Below are positions 16,613 to 25,270 of a stretch of 64,000 nucleotides of DNA, piece after piece. The DNA comes from Tissierellia bacterium. GTDB lineage: Bacteria > Bacillota > Clostridia > Tissierellales > Tepidimicrobiaceae. The DNA is taken from contig JAAYHX010000006.1 in the NCBI GenBank assembly GCA_012735215.1, forward strand, positions 1-64,000, in the 5' to 3' direction. Position 1 is the first letter of the stretch; each line of letters starts with the position of its first letter. A model generated the notes under the pieces. The model saw only the letters and a program-made list of their open reading frames with translations. It was not told the DNA's origin and did not search any database. The translations under genes were made by a program, and so were the position numbers.

Positions 16613-17555
16613 AGGGAAACTATTGTTTCTAAGCATTATACTGCTAGTTTTGGCAGCGCTGTACTTGATATGGGGATTAAACCCAGACAACTTGGATTAT
16701 GCTCTTCCTAGACGCGTAATAAAGTTGATTTCTATACTGATGGTAGGAAGCTGTATAGCTTTTTCCACTACAGTTTTCCAAACCATAACCAACAACAGGA
16801 TACTTACACCAAGTGTTTTAGGATTGGACTCACTCTATGCTTTCATACAGACCTTTGTAGTATTCCTTCTAGGTTCTACCATGCTGGCTAATCTTGGAGG
16901 AGATATTAACTTTATATTATCTGCAGGACTGATGGTGATATTCTCTGTAGTTTTGTTTAAAACCTTCTTCAGCAAGGAGAAAAGAACTGTATTCTCATTG
17001 CTTTTATTTGGTGTGATACTTGGGACCTTCCTTCAGAGTTTGACCACTTTTATGCAAGTCCTTATGGACCCTAATGAGTTTTTCCTAGTACAGAACAGGA
17101 TGTTTGCAAGCTTTAATAACATAAATACGGATATCTTGTATATAGCTGTTCTTGGAACTATGGTGACTTTAATATATATCTTCAGATACACAAGGGAGCT
17201 GGATGTTGTATCCCTAGGTAGAGATAGTGCAATAAGTCTTGGAGTCGACTATGCAAGCTTTGTTAAGAGAATGTTTATAGTTATTTCCATCTTGGTTTCC
17301 ATATCTACTGCTTTGGTAGGGCCAATAAGCTTTTTAGGCTTGATAGTTGTCAACATAAACCGGCAGTTTTTGAATACCTATAAACATAAATATCTAATAC
17401 CTGGGTCCATGCTAATTAGTTCAATTATGCTCCTTGGCGGTCAATTGATTGCTGAGAGGATAATGAATTTGAAGACTCCCATAAGTATAGTTATTAATTT
17501 TATTGGAGGGACATACTTTATATACTTAATATTCAAGGAGGGAAGGCTTTCATGA
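16602..17555 (+). CDS. Siderophore ABC transporter permease, FecCD family (second)
   Basis: A 317-residue permease that overlaps the previous gene by 11 bases and the ATPase gene by 4. Conserved segments include PRRVIKLISILMVGSCIAFSTTVFQT, TPSVLGLDSLYAF and GPISFLGLIVVNINRQ. It should form the second half of a heterodimeric channel with the product of 15665-16612. Confidence 0.9.
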   Translation: MKLKGKLLFLSIILLVLAALYLIWGLNPDNLDYALPRRVIKLISILMVGSCIAFSTTVFQTITNNRILTPSVLGLDSLYAFIQTFVVFLLGSTMLANLGGDINFILSAGLMVIFSVVLFKTFFSKEKRTVFSLLLFGVILGTFLQSLTTFMQVLMDPNEFFLVQNRMFASFNNINTDILYIAVLGTMVTLIYIFRYTRELDVVSLGRDSAISLGVDYASFVKRMFIVISILVSISTALVGPISFLGLIVVNINRQFLNTYKHKYLIPGSMLISSIMLLGGQLIAERIMNLKTPISIVINFIGGTYFIYLIFKEGRLS

Positions 17556-18307
17556 TAGAAGTAAAAAATATGGATAAGAAGTATGGGACCAACAAGGTTC
17601 TCGATAATGTGAGCCTAAAGATAGAAAGGGGAAAGGTTACATCCTTTATAGGACCCAATGGGGCTGGTAAGAGTACCTTATTATCTATCATAAGCAGGCT
17701 TATGGATAAGGATTCTGGGCAGGTTTTTATAGATGGAAAGGAATTAGAAGATTGGGATACAAAAGAGCTAGCTAAAAAGATATCCATCTTAAAGCAATTT
17801 AATCATATTAATATTAGGCTTACTGTTAGGGACTTGGTTAGCTTTGGTAGATTTCCCTACTGCAATGGTAAACTTACAGAAGAGGATTGGCAACAAGTAG
17901 ATGAAGCTATTGATTATATGAAATTGAAGGATATTGAGTATAAGTATTTGGATCAGCTTAGTGGTGGCCAGAAACAAAGGGCTTATATAGCCATGATCAT
18001 TGCTCAAGATACAGACTACATCCTACTTGATGAGCCTTTAAATAATCTTGATATGAAGCATTCAGTGGAGATTATGAAAACCTTAAGGAGGCTAGCAGAG
18101 GAAAAGGGCAAGACAGTACTTATAGTTATTCATGACATTAATTTTGCTTCCTGTTACTCGGATCATATAGTGGTTTTATGTAAGGGAAAGGTTGTTGAAA
18201 AGGGAGGTGCTGATGATATCTTAAGGGAGGACCTACTTGAGAAAGTATATGAATTGGATTTCTGTATTAAAGATATAAACAACAATAAAATATGCCTTTA
18301 CTATTAA
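17552..18307 (+). CDS. Siderophore ABC transporter ATP-binding protein
   Basis: A 251-residue ABC ATPase with Walker A GPNGAGKST (about residues 34-42), the signature LSGGQKQRAYIAM, Walker B YILLDEPLNNLD and the switch histidine in VIHDINFA. It powers the importer formed by the two permeases. The ATG overlaps the end of the second permease gene, and a 27-base gap leads to the binding-protein gene. Confidence 0.95.
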   Translation: MIEVKNMDKKYGTNKVLDNVSLKIERGKVTSFIGPNGAGKSTLLSIISRLMDKDSGQVFIDGKELEDWDTKELAKKISILKQFNHINIRLTVRDLVSFGRFPYCNGKLTEEDWQQVDEAIDYMKLKDIEYKYLDQLSGGQKQRAYIAMIIAQDTDYILLDEPLNNLDMKHSVEIMKTLRRLAEEKGKTVLIVIHDINFASCYSDHIVVLCKGKVVEKGGADDILREDLLEKVYELDFCIKDINNNKICLYY

Positions 18308-18334
18308 TACAAGGGATGAAAGGAGAAGTTATTA

Positions 18335-19300
18335 ATGTTTAAGAAGAAGTCTATAATTCTATTCTTAGTACTTATTTTGAGTATTGCAGTTCTAGCTGGC
18401 TGCAGCAATAACAATACTGATGAGAAGGCAAGTTCACAGGATACAGATTCTCAATTAGAAGAAGAAACTTTCCCTATAGAACATGCCTTAGGTAGAACAG
18501 AAGTTAAAAGGAATCCAGAAAGGGTAATTGTATTTGACTATGCTGCCTTGGATTCCTTGGACAAGATGGGAGTTGAAATATTAGGCCTTCCAAAAAGCAA
18601 TATTCCTGAGTATTTAAGCAAGTTCAATGATGATAAATATGAGGATGTAGGCACTCTGTTTGAGCCTGATTTTGAAAAGATATATGAGCTTAATCCAGAT
18701 GTAATATTTATATCTGGAAGACAGACTGAGGTCTATGAAGAGCTAAATAAAATTGCACCTACTGTATTTTTGCAGGTGGATGGAGCAGACTATTTGGAAT
18801 CAGTAAACAATAATATGAAATTATTAGGACAGATATTTGATAAAGAAGAAATTATAGATGATGAATTAGCAAAGATAAATAGTGAAATAGAGAAGATAAA
18901 TAAGGAAGTAAAAGAAAAGGGTATAAAGGCTCTAGTGGTCCTGGCCAATGATGGATCAATCAGTGCTTTTGGAGAAGGATCTAGATTTGGTGTTATTTAT
19001 AAGGAATTTGGATTTGTACCAGCAGACCCCCATATAGAGGTAAGTAAGCATGGTCAAAATGTAAATTTTGAATATATATTAGAAAAGAACCCAGACTATG
19101 TATTTGTTATAGATAGAGCAGCTACAACGGGAGGGAATATAGCAGCTGAACAAATATTTGATAATGACATAATAAAAGAAACTGACGCTTATAAAAATGA
19201 AAGAATTGTATATCTGACTTCTCAAATCTGGTATGTGGCTTCTGGTGGCTTGCAAGGAACAAATATGATGATAGAGGATATACAACAAGCTTTAGACTAA
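18335..19300 (+). CDS. Siderophore ABC transporter substrate-binding lipoprotein
   Basis: A 321-residue periplasmic-binding-type lipoprotein. Signal peptide with lipobox LAGC, giving lipidated Cys23, followed by an acidic, serine-rich linker and a type III (FecB/TroA-like) binding fold: NPERVIVFDYAALDSLDKMG, LNPDVIFISGRQ and NPDYVFVIDRA. It belongs to the YclQ/CeuA/FatB group, which binds Fe-siderophores. It is the last gene of the Fur-controlled operon. Confidence 0.92.
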   Translation: MFKKKSIILFLVLILSIAVLAGCSNNNTDEKASSQDTDSQLEEETFPIEHALGRTEVKRNPERVIVFDYAALDSLDKMGVEILGLPKSNIPEYLSKFNDDKYEDVGTLFEPDFEKIYELNPDVIFISGRQTEVYEELNKIAPTVFLQVDGADYLESVNNNMKLLGQIFDKEEIIDDELAKINSEIEKINKEVKEKGIKALVVLANDGSISAFGEGSRFGVIYKEFGFVPADPHIEVSKHGQNVNFEYILEKNPDYVFVIDRAATTGGNIAAEQIFDNDIIKETDAYKNERIVYLTSQIWYVASGGLQGTNMMIEDIQQALD

Positions 19301-19305
19301 TTTAT

Positions 19306-19353
19306 AGGGCAGCCAAAGGCTGCCTTCCTTCCTGGGGCTGCATAAATTTTTTT
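19306..19353 (+). terminator. Probable terminator of the siderophore importer operon
   Basis: GGCAGCC (19308-19314) pairs with GGCTGCC (19318-19324); a second GGCTGC at about 19335-19340 followed by a T-run could make an alternative, larger hairpin with the same left arm. Either form lies just behind the stop codon. Confidence 0.5.
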
Positions 19354-19409
19354 GATAGCGTTATACTTACGTATAAGGCAATACATAAACAGCCAAGGAG
19401 GGATATTTT

Positions 19410-20801
19410 GTGGATAGTTTAGAAAGGATTGTTTCCTTTGTTAATAGCATTCTATGGGATTATGTATTAATTATTGGTTTAGTTGGTATAGGGATACTTC
19501 TTTCTATAGTTCTAGGCTTTCCTCAAGTTAAACGCTTTGGGAAGGCAGCAAAAAAGGTATTTGGTGGAGTTTTCAATAAAGAGGAAAGCAAGGAAGGCAG
19601 TATGTCCTCCTTCCAAGCCTTAGCTACATCTATAGCTGCTCAAATAGGTACTGGTAATGTGGCTGGGGTAGCTACAGCTATTGCCATGGGAGGTCCAGGA
19701 GCTGTATTTTGGATGTGGGTATCAGCATTCTTTGGAATGGCAACTATATTTGTAGAAGCAACCTTAGCACAAAAGTATCGGGAAAAGGATGTAGATGGTC
19801 AATTAGTAGGGGGACCAGCCTACTATATCAAAAATGGATTAAAATCTAAGGGACTAGCATCATTTTTTGCCATAGCCCTTATTGTAGCCTTAGGCTTTAT
19901 AGGGAATATGGTTCAATCCAATTCTATAGCAGACGCAATTAGTAGGGCATTTAATATTCCTAATATAGCAGTAGGTATGGCAATAGCAATTATAGCAGGT
20001 TTGATTTTTATAGGTGGAATGAGTAGGATTGCAAGGTTTGCAGAAATGGTGGTTCCAGTTATGGCTGGCGTGTATATACTTGGTACTATACTTGTTGCTA
20101 TACTATTTAGAGGCAATATAATTCCAACAATAAGGGCCATATTTGTAGGGGCCTTTAATCCCCAAGCAGTTCTTGGTGGCGCATTAGGCATAGGAATAAA
20201 GCAAGCCGTTAGATATGGAGTAGCTAGAGGGCTTTTTTCCAATGAAGCTGGTATGGGTTCCACACCCAACTCCCATGCAGTAGCGGATGTTGATCATCCA
20301 GCAGAACAAGGGCTTTCAGCAATGATAGCAGTCTTTATAGACACTATTCTAGTATGTACTGTGACAGCCTTGGTTATTTTAACCACAGGGGCAGACAAAC
20401 TAGGTCTAACTGGTGTTGCAGTAACCCAGGAAGGCTTTAAAATTGCCTTTGGACCAATTGGTCAAAAATTCCTAGCAATATGCCTAACATTCTTTGCTTT
20501 TACAACGGTAGTTGGATGGTATTATTTTGGAGAAAATAATGTTAGATTCTTATTCAGAGGGAAGCTTGCAATTAGAGTATATCAAATTATTGTATTGATT
20601 TTTTTAGTATTAGGATCCTATCAAAAAGTTGATCTAGTATGGAATGTAGCTGATATGTTTAATGGTATTATGGTTATACCTAACTTAATTGCATTGCTTT
20701 TGTTGTATAAGGAATCTAATAATATGTTAAGGGATTATGATAGTCAAGTAGCAAGAGGGGAAAAGCTGCATTATACCTATGAATATGAAAAGCTTAAGTA
20801 A
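19410..20801 (+). CDS. Alanine/glycine:cation symporter (AGCS family)
   Basis: A 463-residue membrane protein of the sodium:alanine symporter family. Recognised by FPQVKRFGKAAKKVFG, SSFQALATSIAAQIGTGNVAGVATAI, GGPGAVFWMWVSAFFGMAT, and GLFSNEAGMGSTPNSHAVAD. It should import alanine or glycine with Na+ (or H+), which suits an amino-acid fermenter. A GTG start with AGGAGGG upstream is used. It is monocistronic and ended by the hairpin at 20837-20878. Confidence 0.93.
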   Translation: MDSLERIVSFVNSILWDYVLIIGLVGIGILLSIVLGFPQVKRFGKAAKKVFGGVFNKEESKEGSMSSFQALATSIAAQIGTGNVAGVATAIAMGGPGAVFWMWVSAFFGMATIFVEATLAQKYREKDVDGQLVGGPAYYIKNGLKSKGLASFFAIALIVALGFIGNMVQSNSIADAISRAFNIPNIAVGMAIAIIAGLIFIGGMSRIARFAEMVVPVMAGVYILGTILVAILFRGNIIPTIRAIFVGAFNPQAVLGGALGIGIKQAVRYGVARGLFSNEAGMGSTPNSHAVADVDHPAEQGLSAMIAVFIDTILVCTVTALVILTTGADKLGLTGVAVTQEGFKIAFGPIGQKFLAICLTFFAFTTVVGWYYFGENNVRFLFRGKLAIRVYQIIVLIFLVLGSYQKVDLVWNVADMFNGIMVIPNLIALLLLYKESNNMLRDYDSQVARGEKLHYTYEYEKLK

Positions 20802-20836
20802 AACTAAAGTAGATATGTAGGCTATTAAGGATATGA

Positions 20837-20878
20837 AGACTTAATCCTTCCCATAACAGAGAGGATTAAGTCTTTAAT
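20837..20878 (+). terminator. Rho-independent terminator
   Basis: AGACTTAATCCT (20838-20848 region) pairs with AGGATTAAGTCT (20862-20873), followed by a T-rich stretch. It ends the symporter transcript. Confidence 0.8.
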
Positions 20879-20889
20879 TCTTTTATGGT

Positions 20890-21068
20890 CTATTTACAGC
20901 CCCCTTCCTTCAAAGAGCCATCCCTATAGAACCTTTCAAAGACTCTTTCTCTATTTTTGGAGTTATTCCCTTTCCAGTATTTTTTACCATTATCTCTACA
21001 TTGTTTTTCTTTACAGAAAGCTTGGTTGAAACCATCCCATCCTTTATATTACAGATACTATTGACATG
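20890..21068 (-). pseudogene. Relic of a sensor histidine kinase ATPase domain (frameshifted)
   Basis: On the minus strand one frame reads KDGMVSTKLSVKKNNVEIMV followed by KNTGKGITPKIEK, which is the stretch from just behind the N box through the G1 box of a histidine kinase. A second frame over the adjoining bases gives NRERVFERFYRDGSLKEGG, the F box (FERFYR) region. The two parts are contiguous only if a frameshift is allowed, and the frames stop at 20910 and 20890. There is no start, no dimerisation domain and no partner regulator. It is therefore a decayed fragment, probably of a kinase gene lost by deletion. Confidence 0.6.
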
Positions 21069-21089
21069 CTAACCAAAAATTGTTAAAAT
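21061..21089 (+). promoter_or_regulatory. Sigma-A-type promoter for the hydrogenase maturation operon
   Basis: TTGACA (21061-21066), exactly 17 bases, then TAAAAT (21084-21089). It lies about 170 bases before the first coding start, leaving a long structured leader. Confidence 0.65.
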
Positions 21090-21142
21090 ATTATCAAAAC
21101 CATATCCAATTAGATTGAGGTGCGCCTTAATCTTTTTGGTGT

Positions 21143-21240
21143 GAAAACATATCTAATACCTGCCAATATTAGAGGTTTTCTATATTGAAAGGGGATTAGT
21201 ACTTTAATGTGCTTAGCTTCCTTTCATGGGAAGTTTTTTT
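21143..21240 (+). promoter_or_regulatory. Structured leader with attenuator-like hairpin before the hyd genes
   Basis: Within the leader, GAAAAC...CTAATA (21143-21158) pairs with TATTAG...GTTTTC (21167-21180). A second hairpin with CTTCC and GGAAG arms (about 21218-21233) is followed at once by seven Ts, the form of an intrinsic terminator, only about 20 bases before the first ribosome site. This suggests transcription attenuation of the operon. No known riboswitch class was recognised. Confidence 0.45.
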
Positions 21241-21261
21241 ATTTTGAAAGGAGGAATCTAC

Positions 21262-21522
21262 TTGAAGAAAAGAATTGCTGTTATAAGCTCTATACTTGAA
21301 AATCCTGAAAAAATACAGCACGAATTTAATAGAATCGTATCCAATTATAAGGACATAATCAAGGGAAGGATGGGAATACCCTTTGAGGAAGAAGGGATAT
21401 CTGTCATAGCCATAACGGTTGTAGGGACTTTGGATGAGATAAACAGCTTTACAGGAAAACTTGGAAATTTAAACAACTGTGTTGTCAAAACTTCCATTTC
21501 TAAAAAGGAAATAGAAGCATGA
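21262..21522 (+). CDS. TM1266-type iron-only hydrogenase system regulator
   Basis: An 86-residue ACT-like/NikR-C-like small protein of the TM1266 family, annotated as a putative regulator of [FeFe]-hydrogenase systems. It has KKRIAVISSILENPEKI, IIKGRMGIPFEEEGISVIAI and a closing NLNNCVVKTSISKKE. The TTG at 21262 is chosen because AAAGGAGG lies 7-8 bases upstream. It overlaps hydE by 4 bases, so it is the first gene of the maturation operon. Confidence 0.85.
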   Translation: MKKRIAVISSILENPEKIQHEFNRIVSNYKDIIKGRMGIPFEEEGISVIAITVVGTLDEINSFTGKLGNLNNCVVKTSISKKEIEA

Positions 21523-22568
21523 GACATATCTTAGAAAAGCTGTACTCCAAAAACTCTTTAACAAGGGAAGAGCTCTTATACTTGTTGGATAAGCTAGAGG
21601 AAGATGGCAGAGATTACTTGTACAGCTTAGCCTACAATACTACTTTAAAAACCTATGGAAACAGAATATTTGTTAGGGGCCTGTTAGAGTTTACAAATTA
21701 CTGTAAAAATAACTGCAAGTACTGTGGTTTAAGAAGGGACAACAAGAAGATTGAAAGATATAGGTTGTCTAAAGAAGAAATACTTGCCTCTCTAGAGGAA
21801 GGAAATAAACTAGGATATAAGACTTTTGTACTTCAGGGTGGAGAGGATCCCTATTATACAGATGAGATACTAATAGATATAGTGAAAACCATAAAGAGCA
21901 AATACAAGGATGTGGCGGTAACCTTGTCTATAGGAGAAAGAAGCAGGGGAAGCTATGAAAAGCTTTACCAGGCAGGAGTAGACAGGTTTCTCCTAAGACA
22001 TGAAACAGCAACTAAGAACCTATACCATAGCCTGCATGAAGGCATGTCACTAGAAAAGAGAATGGAGTGTTTATTAAATCTGAAAGAAATAGGCTATCAG
22101 GTTGGAGCAGGATTTTTAGTTGGATTACCAGGTGAGTCCAAGGAAAGCCTTGTAGACAATCTATTGTTTTTAAAGAGGCTCCAACCAGCCATGGTGGGAA
22201 TAGGACCATTGATTTCCCATCCTGATACTCCATTAAGGGGATTTAACAATGGTTCTGTGGAAACTACCCTAAAAATGATTTCTTTAACTAGGCTATTACT
22301 TCCCAATGCCCTTATACCAGCTACTACAGCATTAAATACCCTTTCAAAGGAAGGTTTAGAAAGAGGCATATTGGCAGGTGCAAATGTAGTTATGCTAAAC
22401 CTTTCCCCTGTTGAAATAAGAAGGAAGTATGAATTATATAAGAATAAGGAAATTACAGATGCTCACCAAATAAGGAAGATTGAAGATAGGGTAAAGAAGG
22501 TAAACTTCCAAGTGGACATGGGGAGGGGAGATCACATTAAGTATAATAGGAGGGTTAATAATGTATAG
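21519..22568 (+). CDS. hydE: [FeFe] hydrogenase H-cluster radical SAM maturase HydE
   Basis: A 349-residue radical SAM enzyme. The [4Fe-4S] motif is C62-x3-C66-x2-C69 (NYCKNNCKYCGLRR), followed by LQGGEDPYYTDEILIDI, LSIGERS and the TIM-barrel pattern LRHETA...GAGFLVGLPGES. HydE helps make the diiron subcluster of the H-cluster, including its dithiomethylamine ligand. It overlaps hydG by 8 bases. Confidence 0.95.
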   Translation: MRHILEKLYSKNSLTREELLYLLDKLEEDGRDYLYSLAYNTTLKTYGNRIFVRGLLEFTNYCKNNCKYCGLRRDNKKIERYRLSKEEILASLEEGNKLGYKTFVLQGGEDPYYTDEILIDIVKTIKSKYKDVAVTLSIGERSRGSYEKLYQAGVDRFLLRHETATKNLYHSLHEGMSLEKRMECLLNLKEIGYQVGAGFLVGLPGESKESLVDNLLFLKRLQPAMVGIGPLISHPDTPLRGFNNGSVETTLKMISLTRLLLPNALIPATTALNTLSKEGLERGILAGANVVMLNLSPVEIRRKYELYKNKEITDAHQIRKIEDRVKKVNFQVDMGRGDHIKYNRRVNNV

Positions 22569-23961
22569 GGAAGACTTTATAAAGGATGAGGAAATATTTA
22601 AGCTGTTGGAAGAAGGCAAAAAGGCCAGCAAGGATGAAATAAGGGACATCATTTCAAAGTCTTTGAGTAAAGAGCGCCTAGAGCCAATTGAGACTGCCAA
22701 GCTACTTCAGGTAGAAGATGAAATATTAATAGAAGAGATATTTGAAGCAGCCAAAAAATTAAAGGAAGAAATATATGGAAATAGGATTGTCTTCTTTGCA
22801 CCACTTTATATAGGCAACAAATGTATAAACAACTGTGTATATTGTGGATTTAGAAGGGATAATAAGGCAATAGTTCGAAAGACCTTGACTAAGGAAGAGC
22901 TAATAGAGCAGGTGAAGATTCTAGAAGGCAAGGGACATAAAAGGCTTATACTAGTATATGGTGAACATCCTGATTATGATGGGGACTTCATAGCTGAAAC
23001 TATGAAAATTGTATATAGCACAAAAAATGGCAATGGAGAGATACGAAGGGTTAATATCAATGCTGCCCCCTTAGATGTAGAAGATTATAGAAAGCTTAAA
23101 GATGCAGGTATTGGTACCTTCCAAATATTCCAAGAAACTTACCACCATGATACATATAAAAAACTACATCCAAATGGGGATAGGAAAAGTGACTTTGCCT
23201 GGAGACTGTATGGACTGGACAGGGCTATGGAAGCAGGAATAGACGATGTGGGTATAGGGGCCCTATTTGGCTTATTTGACTGGAAGTATGAGGTCATGGG
23301 CTTGTTAATGCATGCAATACATTTGGAGGAAGCCTTTGGAGTAGGTCCACATACTATTTCAGTTCCCAGGATTGAACCTGCTTTAAATACGGATTATCCT
23401 CAAGAAGGGAAATATTTAGTATCAGATGAAGATTTCAAGAAGCTTGTTGCCATAATCAGGCTTTCTGTTCCCTATACTGGACTAATACTTACTGCCAGAG
23501 AAAGTGCAGAAATCAGAAGAGAGGTACTCCCTCTAGGTGTATCTCAAATCGATGCAGGATCCAGAATTGGTATTGGTGGATATGAAGAGGAGGACTACAT
23601 CCCAGATAAAGAACAGTTTCAGTTGGGAGATATGCGTTCTCTTGATAGTGTAATAAATGAGTTGAGTAAAGAAGGATATATAACATCTTTCTGTACTGCT
23701 TGTTACAGGTCTGGCAGGACTGGAGAGGACTTTATGAGCGTGGCCAAGCCAGGTTTAATCCAGGATTTCTGTATACCCAATGCCATTCTAACCTTTAAGG
23801 AATACCTGCTAGATTATGCTACTGAAGCTACTGTGGAGTCTGGCAATAAGATTATAGAAGAGGAGCTTGAGAAATTAGAAAGAATAGATCCTAAATTGAG
23901 GTCAATAGTTGAAGAAAAATTAAGGCTAGTAGAAGCGGGACAGAGAGACTTATACTTATAG
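22561..23961 (+). CDS. hydG: [FeFe] hydrogenase H-cluster radical SAM maturase HydG
   Basis: A 466-residue radical SAM tyrosine lyase that makes CO and cyanide for the H-cluster. The SAM cluster motif is C88-x3-C92-x2-C95 (NKCINNCVYCGFRRD), and the C-terminal auxiliary-cluster region is present as FCTACYRSGRTGEDFM and DFCIPNAILTFKEYL. Length is normal for HydG. It lies between hydE and hydF, 10 bases before the latter. Confidence 0.95.
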   Translation: MYREDFIKDEEIFKLLEEGKKASKDEIRDIISKSLSKERLEPIETAKLLQVEDEILIEEIFEAAKKLKEEIYGNRIVFFAPLYIGNKCINNCVYCGFRRDNKAIVRKTLTKEELIEQVKILEGKGHKRLILVYGEHPDYDGDFIAETMKIVYSTKNGNGEIRRVNINAAPLDVEDYRKLKDAGIGTFQIFQETYHHDTYKKLHPNGDRKSDFAWRLYGLDRAMEAGIDDVGIGALFGLFDWKYEVMGLLMHAIHLEEAFGVGPHTISVPRIEPALNTDYPQEGKYLVSDEDFKKLVAIIRLSVPYTGLILTARESAEIRREVLPLGVSQIDAGSRIGIGGYEEEDYIPDKEQFQLGDMRSLDSVINELSKEGYITSFCTACYRSGRTGEDFMSVAKPGLIQDFCIPNAILTFKEYLLDYATEATVESGNKIIEEELEKLERIDPKLRSIVEEKLRLVEAGQRDLYL

Positions 23962-23971
23962 AGGTGGGAAC

Positions 23972-25162
23972 ATGAATAATACTCCTAATTCAAGCAGAAT
24001 AACCATATCCATATTTGGAAAAAGGAATGCGGGAAAATCTTCACTTTTGAATGCCATAGCTGGTCAGGAAGTATCCATAGTAAGCAGTGTGGCAGGCACT
24101 ACTACAGATCCGGTTAAAAAGGCCATGGAGCTTATTCCTGTAGGACCTGTACTTTTCATAGATACAGCAGGTATTGACGATGATGGATTTCTTGGAGTCT
24201 TAAGGGTTAATAGGAGCTTAGAAGTAACTAGAAGAACCCATATTGCCATATATGTAATGGATATAGAGGATATTGATGAAAGCCCATTGATGAATATGAT
24301 AAACATATTCAAAAAATATAAGATACCCTATATACTGGTATTTAACAAAATTGATAAGGTAAACAGCAGCTATATAGATGCTGTTAAAGAAAAATATCAG
24401 GAGGCAGTGTTCGTATCTTCTCTTAATAAGGTAAACATAGACCTTCTTAAGAAGGTACTTATAAGAAAAATAGAACATATAAGAGAGGAAGGGCTAGCTC
24501 TTGTAGGAGATTTGGTGCCCTATAATGGGAAGGTCATGCTTGTAATTTCCATTGATGATGAAACCCCAAAGGGAAGGATTATACTGCCTCAAGTACAAGT
24601 TTTGAGGGATTGTTTGGATCATGGGATTATGTGCTATGTAGTAAGGGATGAGGAACTTGAATCTGCTCTTAAGGATATGGAAGATATAGATTTGGTGATT
24701 ACAGATTCTAAAATATTCAGGAGGGTGGACAGGATAGTTCCGGTAAGCATACCTTTGACATCCTTCTCAATACTATTTGCAAGACAAAAGGGAGAACTGG
24801 ATGAATTTGTGAAGGGCGTAAATGCCATAGAAGATCTACCAGAAGGAGCCAATGTACTTATAGCTGAAAACTGCACCCACAATACTAGTCATGTGGATAT
24901 TGGAAGAGCCATAATACCTAGCTTGCTTGAAAGTAAGACAGGGAAAAAGTTTATTTTTCATTTCCAAACCGGATACAATTTTAAAGAAGACTTAAGCAAA
25001 TATAACCTTGTAATACACTGTGGAGGCTGTATGGTAAATGGAAAGGAAATTGAAAGCAGAATCAAAATCTGCAGGGAACAAGGGATACCCATAACTAATT
25101 ATGGCATATTATTGGCCTACCTAAATGGCATACTGGATAGGGCCATAAAAATCTTTAACTAG
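23972..25162 (+). CDS. hydF: [FeFe] hydrogenase H-cluster maturation GTPase HydF
   Basis: A 396-residue GTPase and scaffold that receives the diiron subcluster from HydE/HydG and passes it to apo-HydA. The P loop is FGKRNAGKSS (about residues 15-24), followed by the TTTDPV switch, DTAGIDD and VFNKIDK. The C-terminal cluster ligands are in ENCTHNTSHVD and HCGGCMVNG. No hydA lies in the window, so the hydrogenase itself is encoded elsewhere. A strong terminator overlaps the stop codon. Confidence 0.95.
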   Translation: MNNTPNSSRITISIFGKRNAGKSSLLNAIAGQEVSIVSSVAGTTTDPVKKAMELIPVGPVLFIDTAGIDDDGFLGVLRVNRSLEVTRRTHIAIYVMDIEDIDESPLMNMINIFKKYKIPYILVFNKIDKVNSSYIDAVKEKYQEAVFVSSLNKVNIDLLKKVLIRKIEHIREEGLALVGDLVPYNGKVMLVISIDDETPKGRIILPQVQVLRDCLDHGIMCYVVRDEELESALKDMEDIDLVITDSKIFRRVDRIVPVSIPLTSFSILFARQKGELDEFVKGVNAIEDLPEGANVLIAENCTHNTSHVDIGRAIIPSLLESKTGKKFIFHFQTGYNFKEDLSKYNLVIHCGGCMVNGKEIESRIKICREQGIPITNYGILLAYLNGILDRAIKIFN

Positions 25163-25191
25163 CAGGAGAATCTTACTCCTGCTAGTTTTTT
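25158..25191 (+). terminator. Rho-independent terminator behind hydF
   Basis: ACTAGCAGGAG (25158-25168) pairs perfectly with CTCCTGCTAGT (25176-25186), followed by Ts. The stem begins two bases before the hydF stop codon. Confidence 0.9.
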
Positions 25192-25270
25192 GCATGTTTT
25201 ACAGCAGAAACTACTTTTTCTGGTTTCAGGAGGAAGTATTTCCAGTTCCTTTAATGTAGGCTTTACCATA

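Noticed and set aside
20802-21261. T-box or known riboswitch before the hyd genes
   Set aside because: No T-box sequence or known aptamer core could be found; only the attenuator-like hairpins are supported.
25159-25269. Minus-strand frame of 36 codons with cysteines (KSSFCCKTCKK) behind the YdjM-like gene
   Set aside because: It overlaps the hydF terminator and the end of hydF, has no clear ribosome site, and no known family fits.
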